The notes under the pieces are model-generated. The model made no database searches. It saw nothing but the letters and a program-made list of their open reading frames with translations, and was not told the DNA's origin. A program made the translations under genes and the position numbers. A stretch of DNA of 64,000 bases from an uncultured Clostridia bacterium (GTDB lineage: Bacteria; Bacillota; Clostridia; Oscillospirales; Acutalibacteraceae): assembly GCA_947628665.1 (NCBI GenBank), contig CANRAU010000008.1:1-64000 (forward strand), in the 5' to 3' direction. Below, piece after piece: positions 40,844 through 48,780 of the stretch. Within the stretch, counting starts at the first letter, position 1; every line of letters begins with the position of its first letter.

Positions 40844-42514
40844 ATGAAAAAGATCGTCCTGTGCGTCGTCGTCCTGCTCGTGGTCGGCGTCGGCGTGTTT
40901 TTCGCCGCAGAACTCCGCTCCCCGAAAACCGAGGCCATGCAACGGGAAACAACAGGGGAAGTTTCAAGCCGTTTGGACGCGGTGCGCACATCCGTACATG
41001 ACCCGTCCATCCTTAAAGCGGACGGGAAATATTACATTTTCGGCTCGCATATTGCCGTGGGCAGATCGGACGATCTGATCGCGTGGGGCGAGTTGATCGC
41101 GGGCGTGAGCGATCAAAACACGCTGCTCGTACCGCAGGGCAAAACGCTGCGGGAAGTTCTCGCCGAGCCGCTTGCGTGGACGGACGCCTATCAAAAACGC
41201 GAAAAGTATGATGATGAAAAATGGGAGACCAATGTATGGGCGCCCTGCGTAATCTATAACGAAGCCATGGGCAAATACTGCTATTACGCCTGTTCCTCCG
41301 TGTTCGGCACGCCCTCGTCGGTGATTTGGTTTGCGACCGCCGACCGGGTCGAGGGACCGTACACCTACGAGAAAAGTCTTGTGTATTCGGGCTTTGATAA
41401 GCGCGAAAATCTGCTCGGCCGCCCGAAGCTCCCCACGCATTATGCGTTTACGAACATCAGCGACTTGATCGAGGCGGGCGTTTTCACGAAAGAAGAGGTC
41501 GAAGCGCAAAACTGGTTCGCCGAGAACGGCGGCTACAACTTCACTTATGGGCAGTATCCGAACTGCATCGATCCCGCGCTGTTCTATGACGCGGACGGTA
41601 GACTTTGGATGACGTACGGCTCTTACTCTGGCGGTATTTACATTATGCCGCTGATTGCCGAAACGGGTATGCCCGATTACGCCTATATGCGAAATACCGA
41701 AGGCTACGATATGTATTTCGGCAAACAGATCGCCAAAACCAACGAAGAGACCAACGGCTCGGGCGAAGGGCCGTATATCACCTATGACAAGGCGAACGGA
41801 TATTATTATTTTTATCTGACCTACGGCGGGCTGGGCGCGCTGGACAGATACCAGATCCGCGTCTACAGAAGCAAATCGCCCGACGGGGACTATACCGATG
41901 CGGCGGGCAACAGTGCGCTCAAAATGCAGAACACGGGCTTGTTGCTTTTCGGAAACTACCAATTTGCCGAAAACCAAAACGCCTATCTTTCGGGTGGCCA
42001 TTCCTCGTCCTTTGTGGATGACGACGGCAAAATGTACCAAATCTATCATACCCGCTTTAACGACGGCGAGGGCGGCTATTTCGAAAACAGGGTGCATTTG
42101 ATGGCGGTCAATACGGACGGCTGGCCGGTCATGCTGCCGCTTACATACAACGGCGAGACGATCGCCAAAGAGGGCTATACGGCAGAGGAAATTTGCGGCG
42201 CATATGAATGGATTCTCCATACGCCCGAGGTACTCAAAACCGATACGGTATACAGTTGGGAGAATGTCGGAGAGATCATCCGTACCCCTGTCGATATCGT
42301 CCTCACCAAAGACGGTACGGTCACGAAAAACGGCAAGACCTGCGGGAATTGGTCGGTAACGGCAGGAACGCCGTATATCACGCTCACCGTGGAGGGCGGC
42401 GTTTACAGGGGCGTGTTATGCGAGCAGACGAGAGAAAACGACGCGCAGTCGAAAACCCTGACCTTCGCCGCGTGCGCCGACAACAACACGACCGTTTGGG
42501 GCGTGAAAAAGTAA
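40844..42514 (+). CDS. GH43-family glycosidase (arabinanase-like), membrane-anchored
   Basis: 557 residues. ATG 40844 follows AAAGGAGCAG. An N-terminal membrane segment anchors a five-bladed propeller with the GH43 catalytic set: Asp53 (SVHDPS), Asp243 (NCIDPALF) and Glu308 (GSGEGPYI). The C-terminal 90 residues form a beta domain like those of extracellular endo-1,5-alpha-L-arabinanases. It probably cuts arabinan side chains of pectin outside the cell, which fits the GH28-like enzyme and pectin-binding lipoprotein nearby. Confidence 0.88.
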   Translation: MKKIVLCVVVLLVVGVGVFFAAELRSPKTEAMQRETTGEVSSRLDAVRTSVHDPSILKADGKYYIFGSHIAVGRSDDLIAWGELIAGVSDQNTLLVPQGKTLREVLAEPLAWTDAYQKREKYDDEKWETNVWAPCVIYNEAMGKYCYYACSSVFGTPSSVIWFATADRVEGPYTYEKSLVYSGFDKRENLLGRPKLPTHYAFTNISDLIEAGVFTKEEVEAQNWFAENGGYNFTYGQYPNCIDPALFYDADGRLWMTYGSYSGGIYIMPLIAETGMPDYAYMRNTEGYDMYFGKQIAKTNEETNGSGEGPYITYDKANGYYYFYLTYGGLGALDRYQIRVYRSKSPDGDYTDAAGNSALKMQNTGLLLFGNYQFAENQNAYLSGGHSSSFVDDDGKMYQIYHTRFNDGEGGYFENRVHLMAVNTDGWPVMLPLTYNGETIAKEGYTAEEICGAYEWILHTPEVLKTDTVYSWENVGEIIRTPVDIVLTKDGTVTKNGKTCGNWSVTAGTPYITLTVEGGVYRGVLCEQTRENDAQSKTLTFAACADNNTTVWGVKK

Positions 42515-42526
42515 AATTTTGTCCTT

Positions 42527-42546
42527 CCCGCGCCGACAGGCGCGGG
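42527..42546 (+). terminator. GC hairpin between GH43 and GH5 genes
   Basis: CCCGCGCC (42527-42534) pairs with GGCGCGGG (42539-42546). There is no T tail, so it may only stabilise the GH43 mRNA. Confidence 0.4.
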
Positions 42547-42605
42547 GCTCAGCAAGCTGATTTTATAAAATACAGTGCAATCGACGACGGAAAGGAACGC
42601 ACCGC

Positions 42606-43976
42606 ATGAAAAAACTTCTGCTTCGAGTTTTGACTTTGGCATTGAGCGTATATTTCGGGTTTGGATGCTGTTTAACGGCATTTGCCGAAAACGCACGATC
42701 CGCCGCACAGCCGTCACCTCAGGGCGTTACGGGCGATTTTGATACGGCGAAAACCGCCATGCAGATCGCGTCGGAAATGCAGATCGGCTGGAATTTGGGC
42801 AATACGCTGGATGCCACGGACGGTTCGGGAACGGACTGTGAAACCGCATGGGGCAATCCGAAAACCACCGAGCAAATGATCCTCGACGTTAAGGCCATGG
42901 GGTTTCATACCATCCGCATTCCCGTTTCGTGGGGCGTACACGCAGACGCAGAGGGCAATGTAGACCCTGTTTGGATGGCGCGCGTCAAGGAGGTCGTGGA
43001 TTATGCGTATCAAAACGATCTATATGTGATCCTTAATTCCCACCACGACAATTCCTTTTACGACGTTGGCGGCTGTGTTTCGCAGGCGGAAACCTTTGCG
43101 GCGAGCAAGCGGAAAATGGCCGCGCTTTGGACGCAGATCGCCGAGACTTTCAAGGATTACGACGAGCGATTGGTGTTTGAGACCATGAACGAGCCGCGCA
43201 CCGCGGGCAGTGAAAAGGAATGGACAGGCGGAACAAAGCGGGAGCGCGAAATTATATATGGTCTCAACTGTGCGATCGTGGAGGCGATCCGCGCCACGGG
43301 CGGCAATAACGCCTACCGTTCGATTATGATGCCCACGTATGCGGCGACGTCGATGTCCGGCGTTTTGCGCGATATGCAGCTACCCGACGACGACAGGATC
43401 ATCGTTTCCGTACACGCCTATTTGCCGTATGCGTTCGCCATGGACGCCAACGGTTCGTCCGAATTCACGGCTAAGGATCAAAAAGAGCTGGATACGTTTT
43501 TTACCGACCTCAACCGCATTTTTATCCGCAAGGGGATTCCCGTTGTGATCGGCGAATTCGGGGCGACCAACAAGGGGAATACGGACGCTCGCCGCGCGTG
43601 GGCGGAATACTATATAAAAGGCGCGGGACAGTATGGGATTCCCTGTGTCGTATGGGATAATAACATCGGTACGAACACGGGCGCGGAATGCTTCGGCCTG
43701 TATGACAGACAATCGGGGAATTGGGTGTTCCCCGAACTTGCAGAGTCCATGGTAAAGGCCGCAGGCATTTTCGCCGATTCCACCGATGCCGCCGATCCAA
43801 CCGATCCCACCGATGTCGCCGATCCCTCTGCTCCCGCAGAACAGACGACGGAAAATACCCGACAGCCGATTTTGGTTGTCAGCATCACAGCGATCCTTTT
43901 GACGGCGCTCGCCATTCTCATCGGCATTTGCATACGTGCAAAACGCAAACGGCAAAAGAACGTGACGTCCCGTTAA
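42606..43976 (+). CDS. GH5 endoglucanase-like enzyme, membrane-anchored
   Basis: 456 residues. A signal peptide ends near AFAENA. The GH5 barrel (about 45-385) shows GWNLGNTLDA, RIPVSWG, acid/base Glu196 in TMNEPR and nucleophile Glu317 in VIGEFGA. A Thr/Asp/Pro linker (DPTDPTDVADPSAP) leads to a C-terminal membrane segment and a basic tail. It probably hydrolyses beta-1,4-glucan or related hemicellulose at the cell surface. It lies 91 bases after the GH43 gene on the same strand. Confidence 0.9.
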   Translation: MKKLLLRVLTLALSVYFGFGCCLTAFAENARSAAQPSPQGVTGDFDTAKTAMQIASEMQIGWNLGNTLDATDGSGTDCETAWGNPKTTEQMILDVKAMGFHTIRIPVSWGVHADAEGNVDPVWMARVKEVVDYAYQNDLYVILNSHHDNSFYDVGGCVSQAETFAASKRKMAALWTQIAETFKDYDERLVFETMNEPRTAGSEKEWTGGTKREREIIYGLNCAIVEAIRATGGNNAYRSIMMPTYAATSMSGVLRDMQLPDDDRIIVSVHAYLPYAFAMDANGSSEFTAKDQKELDTFFTDLNRIFIRKGIPVVIGEFGATNKGNTDARRAWAEYYIKGAGQYGIPCVVWDNNIGTNTGAECFGLYDRQSGNWVFPELAESMVKAAGIFADSTDAADPTDPTDVADPSAPAEQTTENTRQPILVVSITAILLTALAILIGICIRAKRKRQKNVTSR

Positions 43977-44049
43977 ACGCCGGGCGGAAATCCCGTTCGT
44001 CGTGTACGGTCGACAGCCCCGCTTTGGAATCCACGGCGGGAGATTGATG

Positions 44050-44078
44050 TTGACTTTGCAAAGGGGATTTGCTATAAT
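44050..44078 (+). promoter_or_regulatory. Promoter of the orphan RNA
   Basis: TTGACT (44050-44055), 17 bases, perfect TATAAT (44073-44078). Confidence 0.8.
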
Positions 44079-44083
44079 ATATG

Positions 44084-44350
44084 AAATTTCAGGGGCGAAT
44101 AAGTTCGATTTTTGTTTGTTCCTCTTTTTTAGGGAATCGGCGCGAAGGAGACTTCCTGGCGCGTTACGCCTCTGTAAATTGCGCCGATGGCAAGGCTTTT
44201 CGAGGAATCGCGTAAGCGATACGCTTGACCGGGCAGCGCCGCAGTTGCATTCTCTGTTGCCCGGGGCGGTGCGCCAATAAGACCATAGGTTGATTCCTGC
44301 GGCAGTACAGGCGGTCGGCGCGGTGCACATCGCGGTCTTGACCGCCTTTT
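44084..44350 (+). ncRNA. Candidate stand-alone structured RNA
   Basis: About 265 bases between a consensus promoter and a strong terminator, with no supported reading frame. It contains a branched domain closed by ATCGGCGC/GCGCCGAT (44136-44188) holding GAAG-GAGA-CTTC and GGCG-CGTTA-CGCC hairpins. Further hairpins are ATCGC-GTAA-GCGAT (44207-44220) and CGGGCA/TGCCCG (about 44230-44262). Size and independence recall 6S or raiA-type RNAs, but I cannot match it to either by eye. It could also act as a long leader for the flippase gene. Confidence 0.55.
44310..44350 (+). terminator. Terminator of the orphan RNA
   Basis: GGCGGTC (44310-44316) pairs with GACCGCC (44340-44346), with an inner CGCG/CGCG stem, followed by TTTT. 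Confidence 0.75.
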
Positions 44351-44514
44351 CCTATCCTTGCAAAGCGCGGCAAAAGTCGATGCCGCTCATGCCGACGGAC
44401 AGATCGACGGAAATATCCCTTTGGAGAGCCTTTGTGGGGTCTTACGCGGCTTTTTGGTGGCTCTTTCGGGGGAACGGACGGCCATTCTGCAAAAACTGGA
44501 GAATGAATCACGCT

Positions 44515-45915
44515 ATGGAAAAAGAAAACAAGCGTCTCAATCAGGTTGCGTTTTTTAATATGCTCGGCCCGATTCTGCTTAACGGCATCAGCTTTTTCAC
44601 CATCCCGATTTTCACGCGGCTGTTGGGTACGGATAACTACGGAATGTACACCGTCTACAATTCCTATCAGAGCCTGTTGGTGATTTTTATGGGCCTGCAA
44701 ACGCAGGCCATCGTCGCCCCGACCAGCGTTTATTATGAGGGCAAAAAACGGGATCGCTGCTTCTCCAACGCCCTGTGCATTTCCCTGTGCGCCTGCGCGG
44801 TGTTTGCATTGCTGTGCGCCGTCTTTATGCCGTACATTACCGCTTTTTCCGGCTTTTCCTCCCGCATCGTATGGCTGATGCTGGCGCACACGACCGGCAT
44901 GGTGGGCGTACAGTGGGCGTTGTTCAAGTTTTCCTATGATCGGCAGGCAAAAACCAACTTTGCCCTGTCTACCTCCATCGCGGTGTGCAGTGTGCTGCTG
45001 TCGCTTCTGCTTATCAAAGTCGTTCTGCGGGAGCAGCAGCCGTATATCGGGTATGTGCTTGGCCACGCAGTACCGTATATTTTGGTCGGCGTGGTGATGT
45101 TTGCCTATTTCCTGCGCAAGGGCAGGAGCTATTTTTCCAAAGCGGAATGGAAATTCTGCCTGGGTCTGTGCCTGCCCCTGATTTTTCACGCGCTCTCCAA
45201 CACGCTGCTGCACCAGTGCGACAAGATCATGGTGCAGAAAATGATGGACGAGTCCTCTGCCGGGATCTACGGCTTTGCCGTTACCTTTGCCAACGTACTC
45301 AATATTATCTATACGACCCTGAACACCACTTGGGTGCCGTTTTATCATGACGACGTCAAGGCGGGGGACATGGAGCGCCTGCGCCGCAAGACGAACAATT
45401 ATGTGTTCCTGTTCACGGGGCTGACCATCGGCTTTATCATGATGATGCCGGAAGTGGTCAAGCAGTTCGTCCAGGAGGATTTCTGGCCGTCCATACAGCT
45501 GATCCCTCTGCTGTCGGTCGGGATTTATTTTGTGTTCCTGTACAGCTTTCCGGTCAATTTCGAGTTTTATTATCGTCGAACCAAAAATATCGCCATGGGT
45601 ACTTCCATGGCCTGTTTGGCCAACGTGGCGCTCAATTTTCTGCTGATTCGTCGGTTCGGCATGATCGGCGCGGCGACGGCGACGCTGCTCGCCTATGTGC
45701 TGCTGTACGTCTTCCACCTGATTATGGCAAAATGGGTGATTCGCGAGACCTATCATTACCCTTATCGCTTTTTCCATGTCTATATGCTCATCGTGTTGGG
45801 CATGGGCGGCCTGTTCTATCTGCTGGTCGACCATCCGTTGGTGCGCTGGTCTATCGCGGCGGTGACGGCGGCGCTGATGCTGATTCGCGTATGGCGCAAC
45901 AAATCGATTTTCTGA
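44515..45915 (+). CDS. Polysaccharide flippase (Wzx/MATE-like)
   Basis: About 467 residues, with 12-14 membrane segments and the family N-terminus (LNQVAFFNMLGPILLNGISFFTIPIFTRLLG). Wzx proteins flip lipid-linked sugar repeats across the membrane. The start is uncertain: ATG 44515 begins the conserved part; ATG 44503 is closer to GGAG (44498-44501). A much longer frame from 44290 overlaps the RNA terminator and is rejected. It is first in the nonulosonic acid cassette, 13 bases before the next gene. Confidence 0.88.
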   Translation: MEKENKRLNQVAFFNMLGPILLNGISFFTIPIFTRLLGTDNYGMYTVYNSYQSLLVIFMGLQTQAIVAPTSVYYEGKKRDRCFSNALCISLCACAVFALLCAVFMPYITAFSGFSSRIVWLMLAHTTGMVGVQWALFKFSYDRQAKTNFALSTSIAVCSVLLSLLLIKVVLREQQPYIGYVLGHAVPYILVGVVMFAYFLRKGRSYFSKAEWKFCLGLCLPLIFHALSNTLLHQCDKIMVQKMMDESSAGIYGFAVTFANVLNIIYTTLNTTWVPFYHDDVKAGDMERLRRKTNNYVFLFTGLTIGFIMMMPEVVKQFVQEDFWPSIQLIPLLSVGIYFVFLYSFPVNFEFYYRRTKNIAMGTSMACLANVALNFLLIRRFGMIGAATATLLAYVLLYVFHLIMAKWVIRETYHYPYRFFHVYMLIVLGMGGLFYLLVDHPLVRWSIAAVTAALMLIRVWRNKSIF

Positions 45916-45928
45916 AAGGACTGATCTC

Positions 45929-47560
45929 TTGAAAATACTGGCAGTGATTCCTGCGCGCGGCGGCTCAAAAGGCATTCCTCGGAAAAATGTGCGCCTGATG
46001 AACAATCGCCCGCTGATTTATTACGCGATCCACAACGCGCAAACGTGTGCGGCGATCACCGATGTGGCGGTCTCCACCGACGACTGTGAAGTCGAGAGCA
46101 TCGCGCAGATGTATGGCGCAGAGGTGGTGCTGCGCGGAGAGGCGCTTTCCTCCGACGCGGTCACGCTCGACCCGGTCGTATACGACGCGGTAAAGCAAAT
46201 GGAAGCGCGCCATGCCTGTACGTATGACGCGGTGATCACGCTTCAGCCGACTTCGCCGCTGCTCTCCGCCGAGACGCTCAATCGGGCGATTTGCGCATTC
46301 CTTGCCGACAGCGACAGCGACACCTATATCAGTGTCATCAATGCGCCGCATCTTTCCTGGTCGAAAAACGAGAGCGGCTATTTTCCGCTGTACAAAGAAC
46401 GCCTCAATCGCCAGCAGCTGCCGCCGAATTTTCTGGAAACCGGCGCTTTCTTCCTGACCCGCCGCCGTTTTGTGCGGGAAAACAGCCGCATGGGCGAGCA
46501 TATTTCGGTGTTTGAAGTGCCTGCCAATGAAGCGGTGGATATTGACACCATACAAGATTGGATCGTCTGCGAACAGATGCTGCAAGCCAAAAAGATCGTG
46601 CTGCGCTGCGATGGCTATCGGCAGCTGGGAATGGGGCATATATACCGCTGCCTGACGCTCGCGTACAACCTGACCGGACACAACGTACATTTTGTACTCA
46701 ACGAGCGCAGCCGCGAGGGGATCGAAAAGATCAAGGCCAGCTTTTTCCCCTACACGGTAGTGCCGGACGACGAAGCGTTCTACGATTTCCTGCGCAGAGA
46801 GCAGCCGGACATCGTGATCGTGGACTGTCTGGATACAGAGCGCGACTATATCAAGACCTTAAAGTCCCTTGTGCCGCGCGTGGTCACCTTTGAGGACTTG
46901 GGCGAGGGCAGCGAATACGCGGACGCCACGATCAACGCGCTCTACGAAAATCGAAATATGCGTCCCACCGTTTTCAGCGGCGAAAAATATGTCCTGCTGC
47001 GGGACGAGTTCATGTACGCCGACCCGATCACGCCGCACAACGAGGTGCGCCATGTATTTACCATGTTCGGCGGCGCAGACCCGCTGAATTTGACCGGAAA
47101 GATCTACCGACTGGCGACCCATGCGGTGGAACGTCACCCGCAGTTGGAATTTACCTTTGTGACCGGCCTTGCGTATGACGCCGCCGCGCACGGGGTAGTG
47201 AGCAGCGAGCGCATTCGGGTGGTGCAGGACGTCAAGCGGGTGACCGAGTATATGACCATGGCGGATCTTGCGTTTACTTCGCAAGGGCGCACGGTGTTTG
47301 AATTGGCAAGCATGGGCATCCCTGCCGTTGTGATGGCGCAGAATGCGCGCGAACAGCTGCACACCTTCGCCCAAATGAAAAACGGCTTCCTCAATTTAGG
47401 CTTGGGGGATCGCGTCTCGGACGAAACGCTGGAAAAAACCTTTGAATGGCTGCTGTCCGCCTATGAGATTCGGCAGAACATGAGCGAGTTGATGCAGCAG
47501 CATTCGTTTAAAGGCAATATAGGCCGAGTCAAAAAAATTATTTTGGGAGAGATGATATGA
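45929..47560 (+). CDS. CMP-nonulosonate synthetase fused to a PseG-like hydrolase
   Basis: 543 residues with a TTG start 8 bases after AAAGGA. Residues 1-225 are a CMP-sialic/pseudaminic acid synthetase (VIPARGGSKGIPRKN, TLQPTSPL, VDIDTIQDW), which activates a nine-carbon acid with CTP. Residues about 230-543 match PseG, a GT-B-fold enzyme that releases UDP from the diacetamido sugar used by the synthase (RCDGYRQLGMGHIYRCLTLA, MFGGADP, SQGRTVFELASMG). This joins steps before and after the NeuB/PseI reaction in one chain. The PseG part favours pseudaminic- or legionaminic-type acid over Neu5Ac. It overlaps the next gene by four bases. Confidence 0.9.
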   Translation: MKILAVIPARGGSKGIPRKNVRLMNNRPLIYYAIHNAQTCAAITDVAVSTDDCEVESIAQMYGAEVVLRGEALSSDAVTLDPVVYDAVKQMEARHACTYDAVITLQPTSPLLSAETLNRAICAFLADSDSDTYISVINAPHLSWSKNESGYFPLYKERLNRQQLPPNFLETGAFFLTRRRFVRENSRMGEHISVFEVPANEAVDIDTIQDWIVCEQMLQAKKIVLRCDGYRQLGMGHIYRCLTLAYNLTGHNVHFVLNERSREGIEKIKASFFPYTVVPDDEAFYDFLRREQPDIVIVDCLDTERDYIKTLKSLVPRVVTFEDLGEGSEYADATINALYENRNMRPTVFSGEKYVLLRDEFMYADPITPHNEVRHVFTMFGGADPLNLTGKIYRLATHAVERHPQLEFTFVTGLAYDAAAHGVVSSERIRVVQDVKRVTEYMTMADLAFTSQGRTVFELASMGIPAVVMAQNAREQLHTFAQMKNGFLNLGLGDRVSDETLEKTFEWLLSAYEIRQNMSELMQQHSFKGNIGRVKKIILGEMI

Positions 47561-48630
47561 ACACGATCTTGTCGAGACTTAAAAACGGGCAATTCACCCT
47601 GATCGCCGAGGTGGGCGTCAATTACTACGACATCGCCAAAGAGATGGGTATCGGCAATATGGAAGCGGCGAAGCTTATGGTGTTGGAAGCCAAAAATGCC
47701 GGGATCCACGCGGTCAAATTCCAAACCTACAAGGCGGAAACGCTCGCCGCCAGGGAATCCCCGTTTTATTGGGATATTACGGAAGAGCCGACCCGTTCGC
47801 AGTATGAACTGTTCAAAAAGTTTGACGCGTTCGGCGAAGCGGAATATCGCGAGCTCTATCAATACTGCGAGGAAATCGGCATCGAGTTTTTGTCTACGCC
47901 GTTCGACATACAGTCGGCGGATTATCTGTGCGACATGATGAACGTATATAAGATTTCTTCCTCTGATCTGAGCAATCTGCCCTTTATTACCTATATCGCC
48001 CAAAAGGGGAAGCCGATCATTCTCTCCATCGGCGCTTCCGAACTGGAAGAGATCGAGCGGGCGGTGGAGACGATCCGTCGGTACAACAGTCGGGAACTTA
48101 TCCTGATGCACTGCGTACTGGAATATCCCACGCCGCTTGACCACGCCAATCTCAACAAAATTGTGTCGCTCAGGCAGCAGTTCCCGGACGTCTATGTCGG
48201 CTATTCCGATCACACCAAGCCGACCGAGCAGATGGAGATCATCCAGACCGCTTACACGCTGGGTGCTACCGTCATCGAAAAGCATTTTACGCTGAATAAG
48301 ACCCTCAAGGGCAACGACCATTATCACGCGATGGATCCGAGCGACGCGAAGCGGATTTTGCAGGCGATCGAGCATTTGGATGCCATTCGCGGCAGTTATG
48401 AACTGCGGTGTCTCGACAGCGAGCAGACTGCCCGCAAAAACGCCCGTCGGTCGCTTGTTGCGCTGACCGACATCCCGCAAGGTGCTGCCATCACCCGAGA
48501 GATGCTGACCTTCAAACGTCCGAACAGCGGGATCTCTCCGTCCGACATCGAGCGGGTGATCGGGCAAAAAGCGGCGCAGACCATTGCGGCCGATACGGTA
48601 CTGCAATGGGACATGCTGACGGAAAATTAA
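47557..48630 (+). CDS. Nonulosonic acid synthase (NeuB/PseI/LegI type)
   Basis: 357 residues. TIM barrel with VKFQTYKAETLA, ISSSDLSNLPFI and GYSDHT, which bind phosphoenolpyruvate and the six-carbon sugar; the C-terminal SAF antifreeze-like domain covers about 295-350 (RRSLVALTDIPQGAAIT). The enzyme condenses PEP with the sugar freed by the PseG-like domain encoded just upstream. PseI, LegI and NeuB cannot be separated safely by eye, but the PseG neighbour favours Pse or Leg. Confidence 0.93.
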   Translation: MNTILSRLKNGQFTLIAEVGVNYYDIAKEMGIGNMEAAKLMVLEAKNAGIHAVKFQTYKAETLAARESPFYWDITEEPTRSQYELFKKFDAFGEAEYRELYQYCEEIGIEFLSTPFDIQSADYLCDMMNVYKISSSDLSNLPFITYIAQKGKPIILSIGASELEEIERAVETIRRYNSRELILMHCVLEYPTPLDHANLNKIVSLRQQFPDVYVGYSDHTKPTEQMEIIQTAYTLGATVIEKHFTLNKTLKGNDHYHAMDPSDAKRILQAIEHLDAIRGSYELRCLDSEQTARKNARRSLVALTDIPQGAAITREMLTFKRPNSGISPSDIERVIGQKAAQTIAADTVLQWDMLTEN

Positions 48631-48780
48631 ATCCACTTTTCCGAATTGCGGCTCTTAAAACAGGATAGAAAATATTTTTGGTCTCACCTTTGTCTCTGAT
48701 TTTTGTATTTTCGGGCAGAAGGGATCAAGAAGAAAAATGAATTGCCATCTATTCGTTTTAGAAAGGTATGGATCGACAAA

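Noticed and set aside
44290-44514. N-terminal extension of the flippase
   Set aside because: It begins inside the RNA candidate and crosses its terminator, has no membrane or family features, and the conserved flippase sequence begins near 44515.
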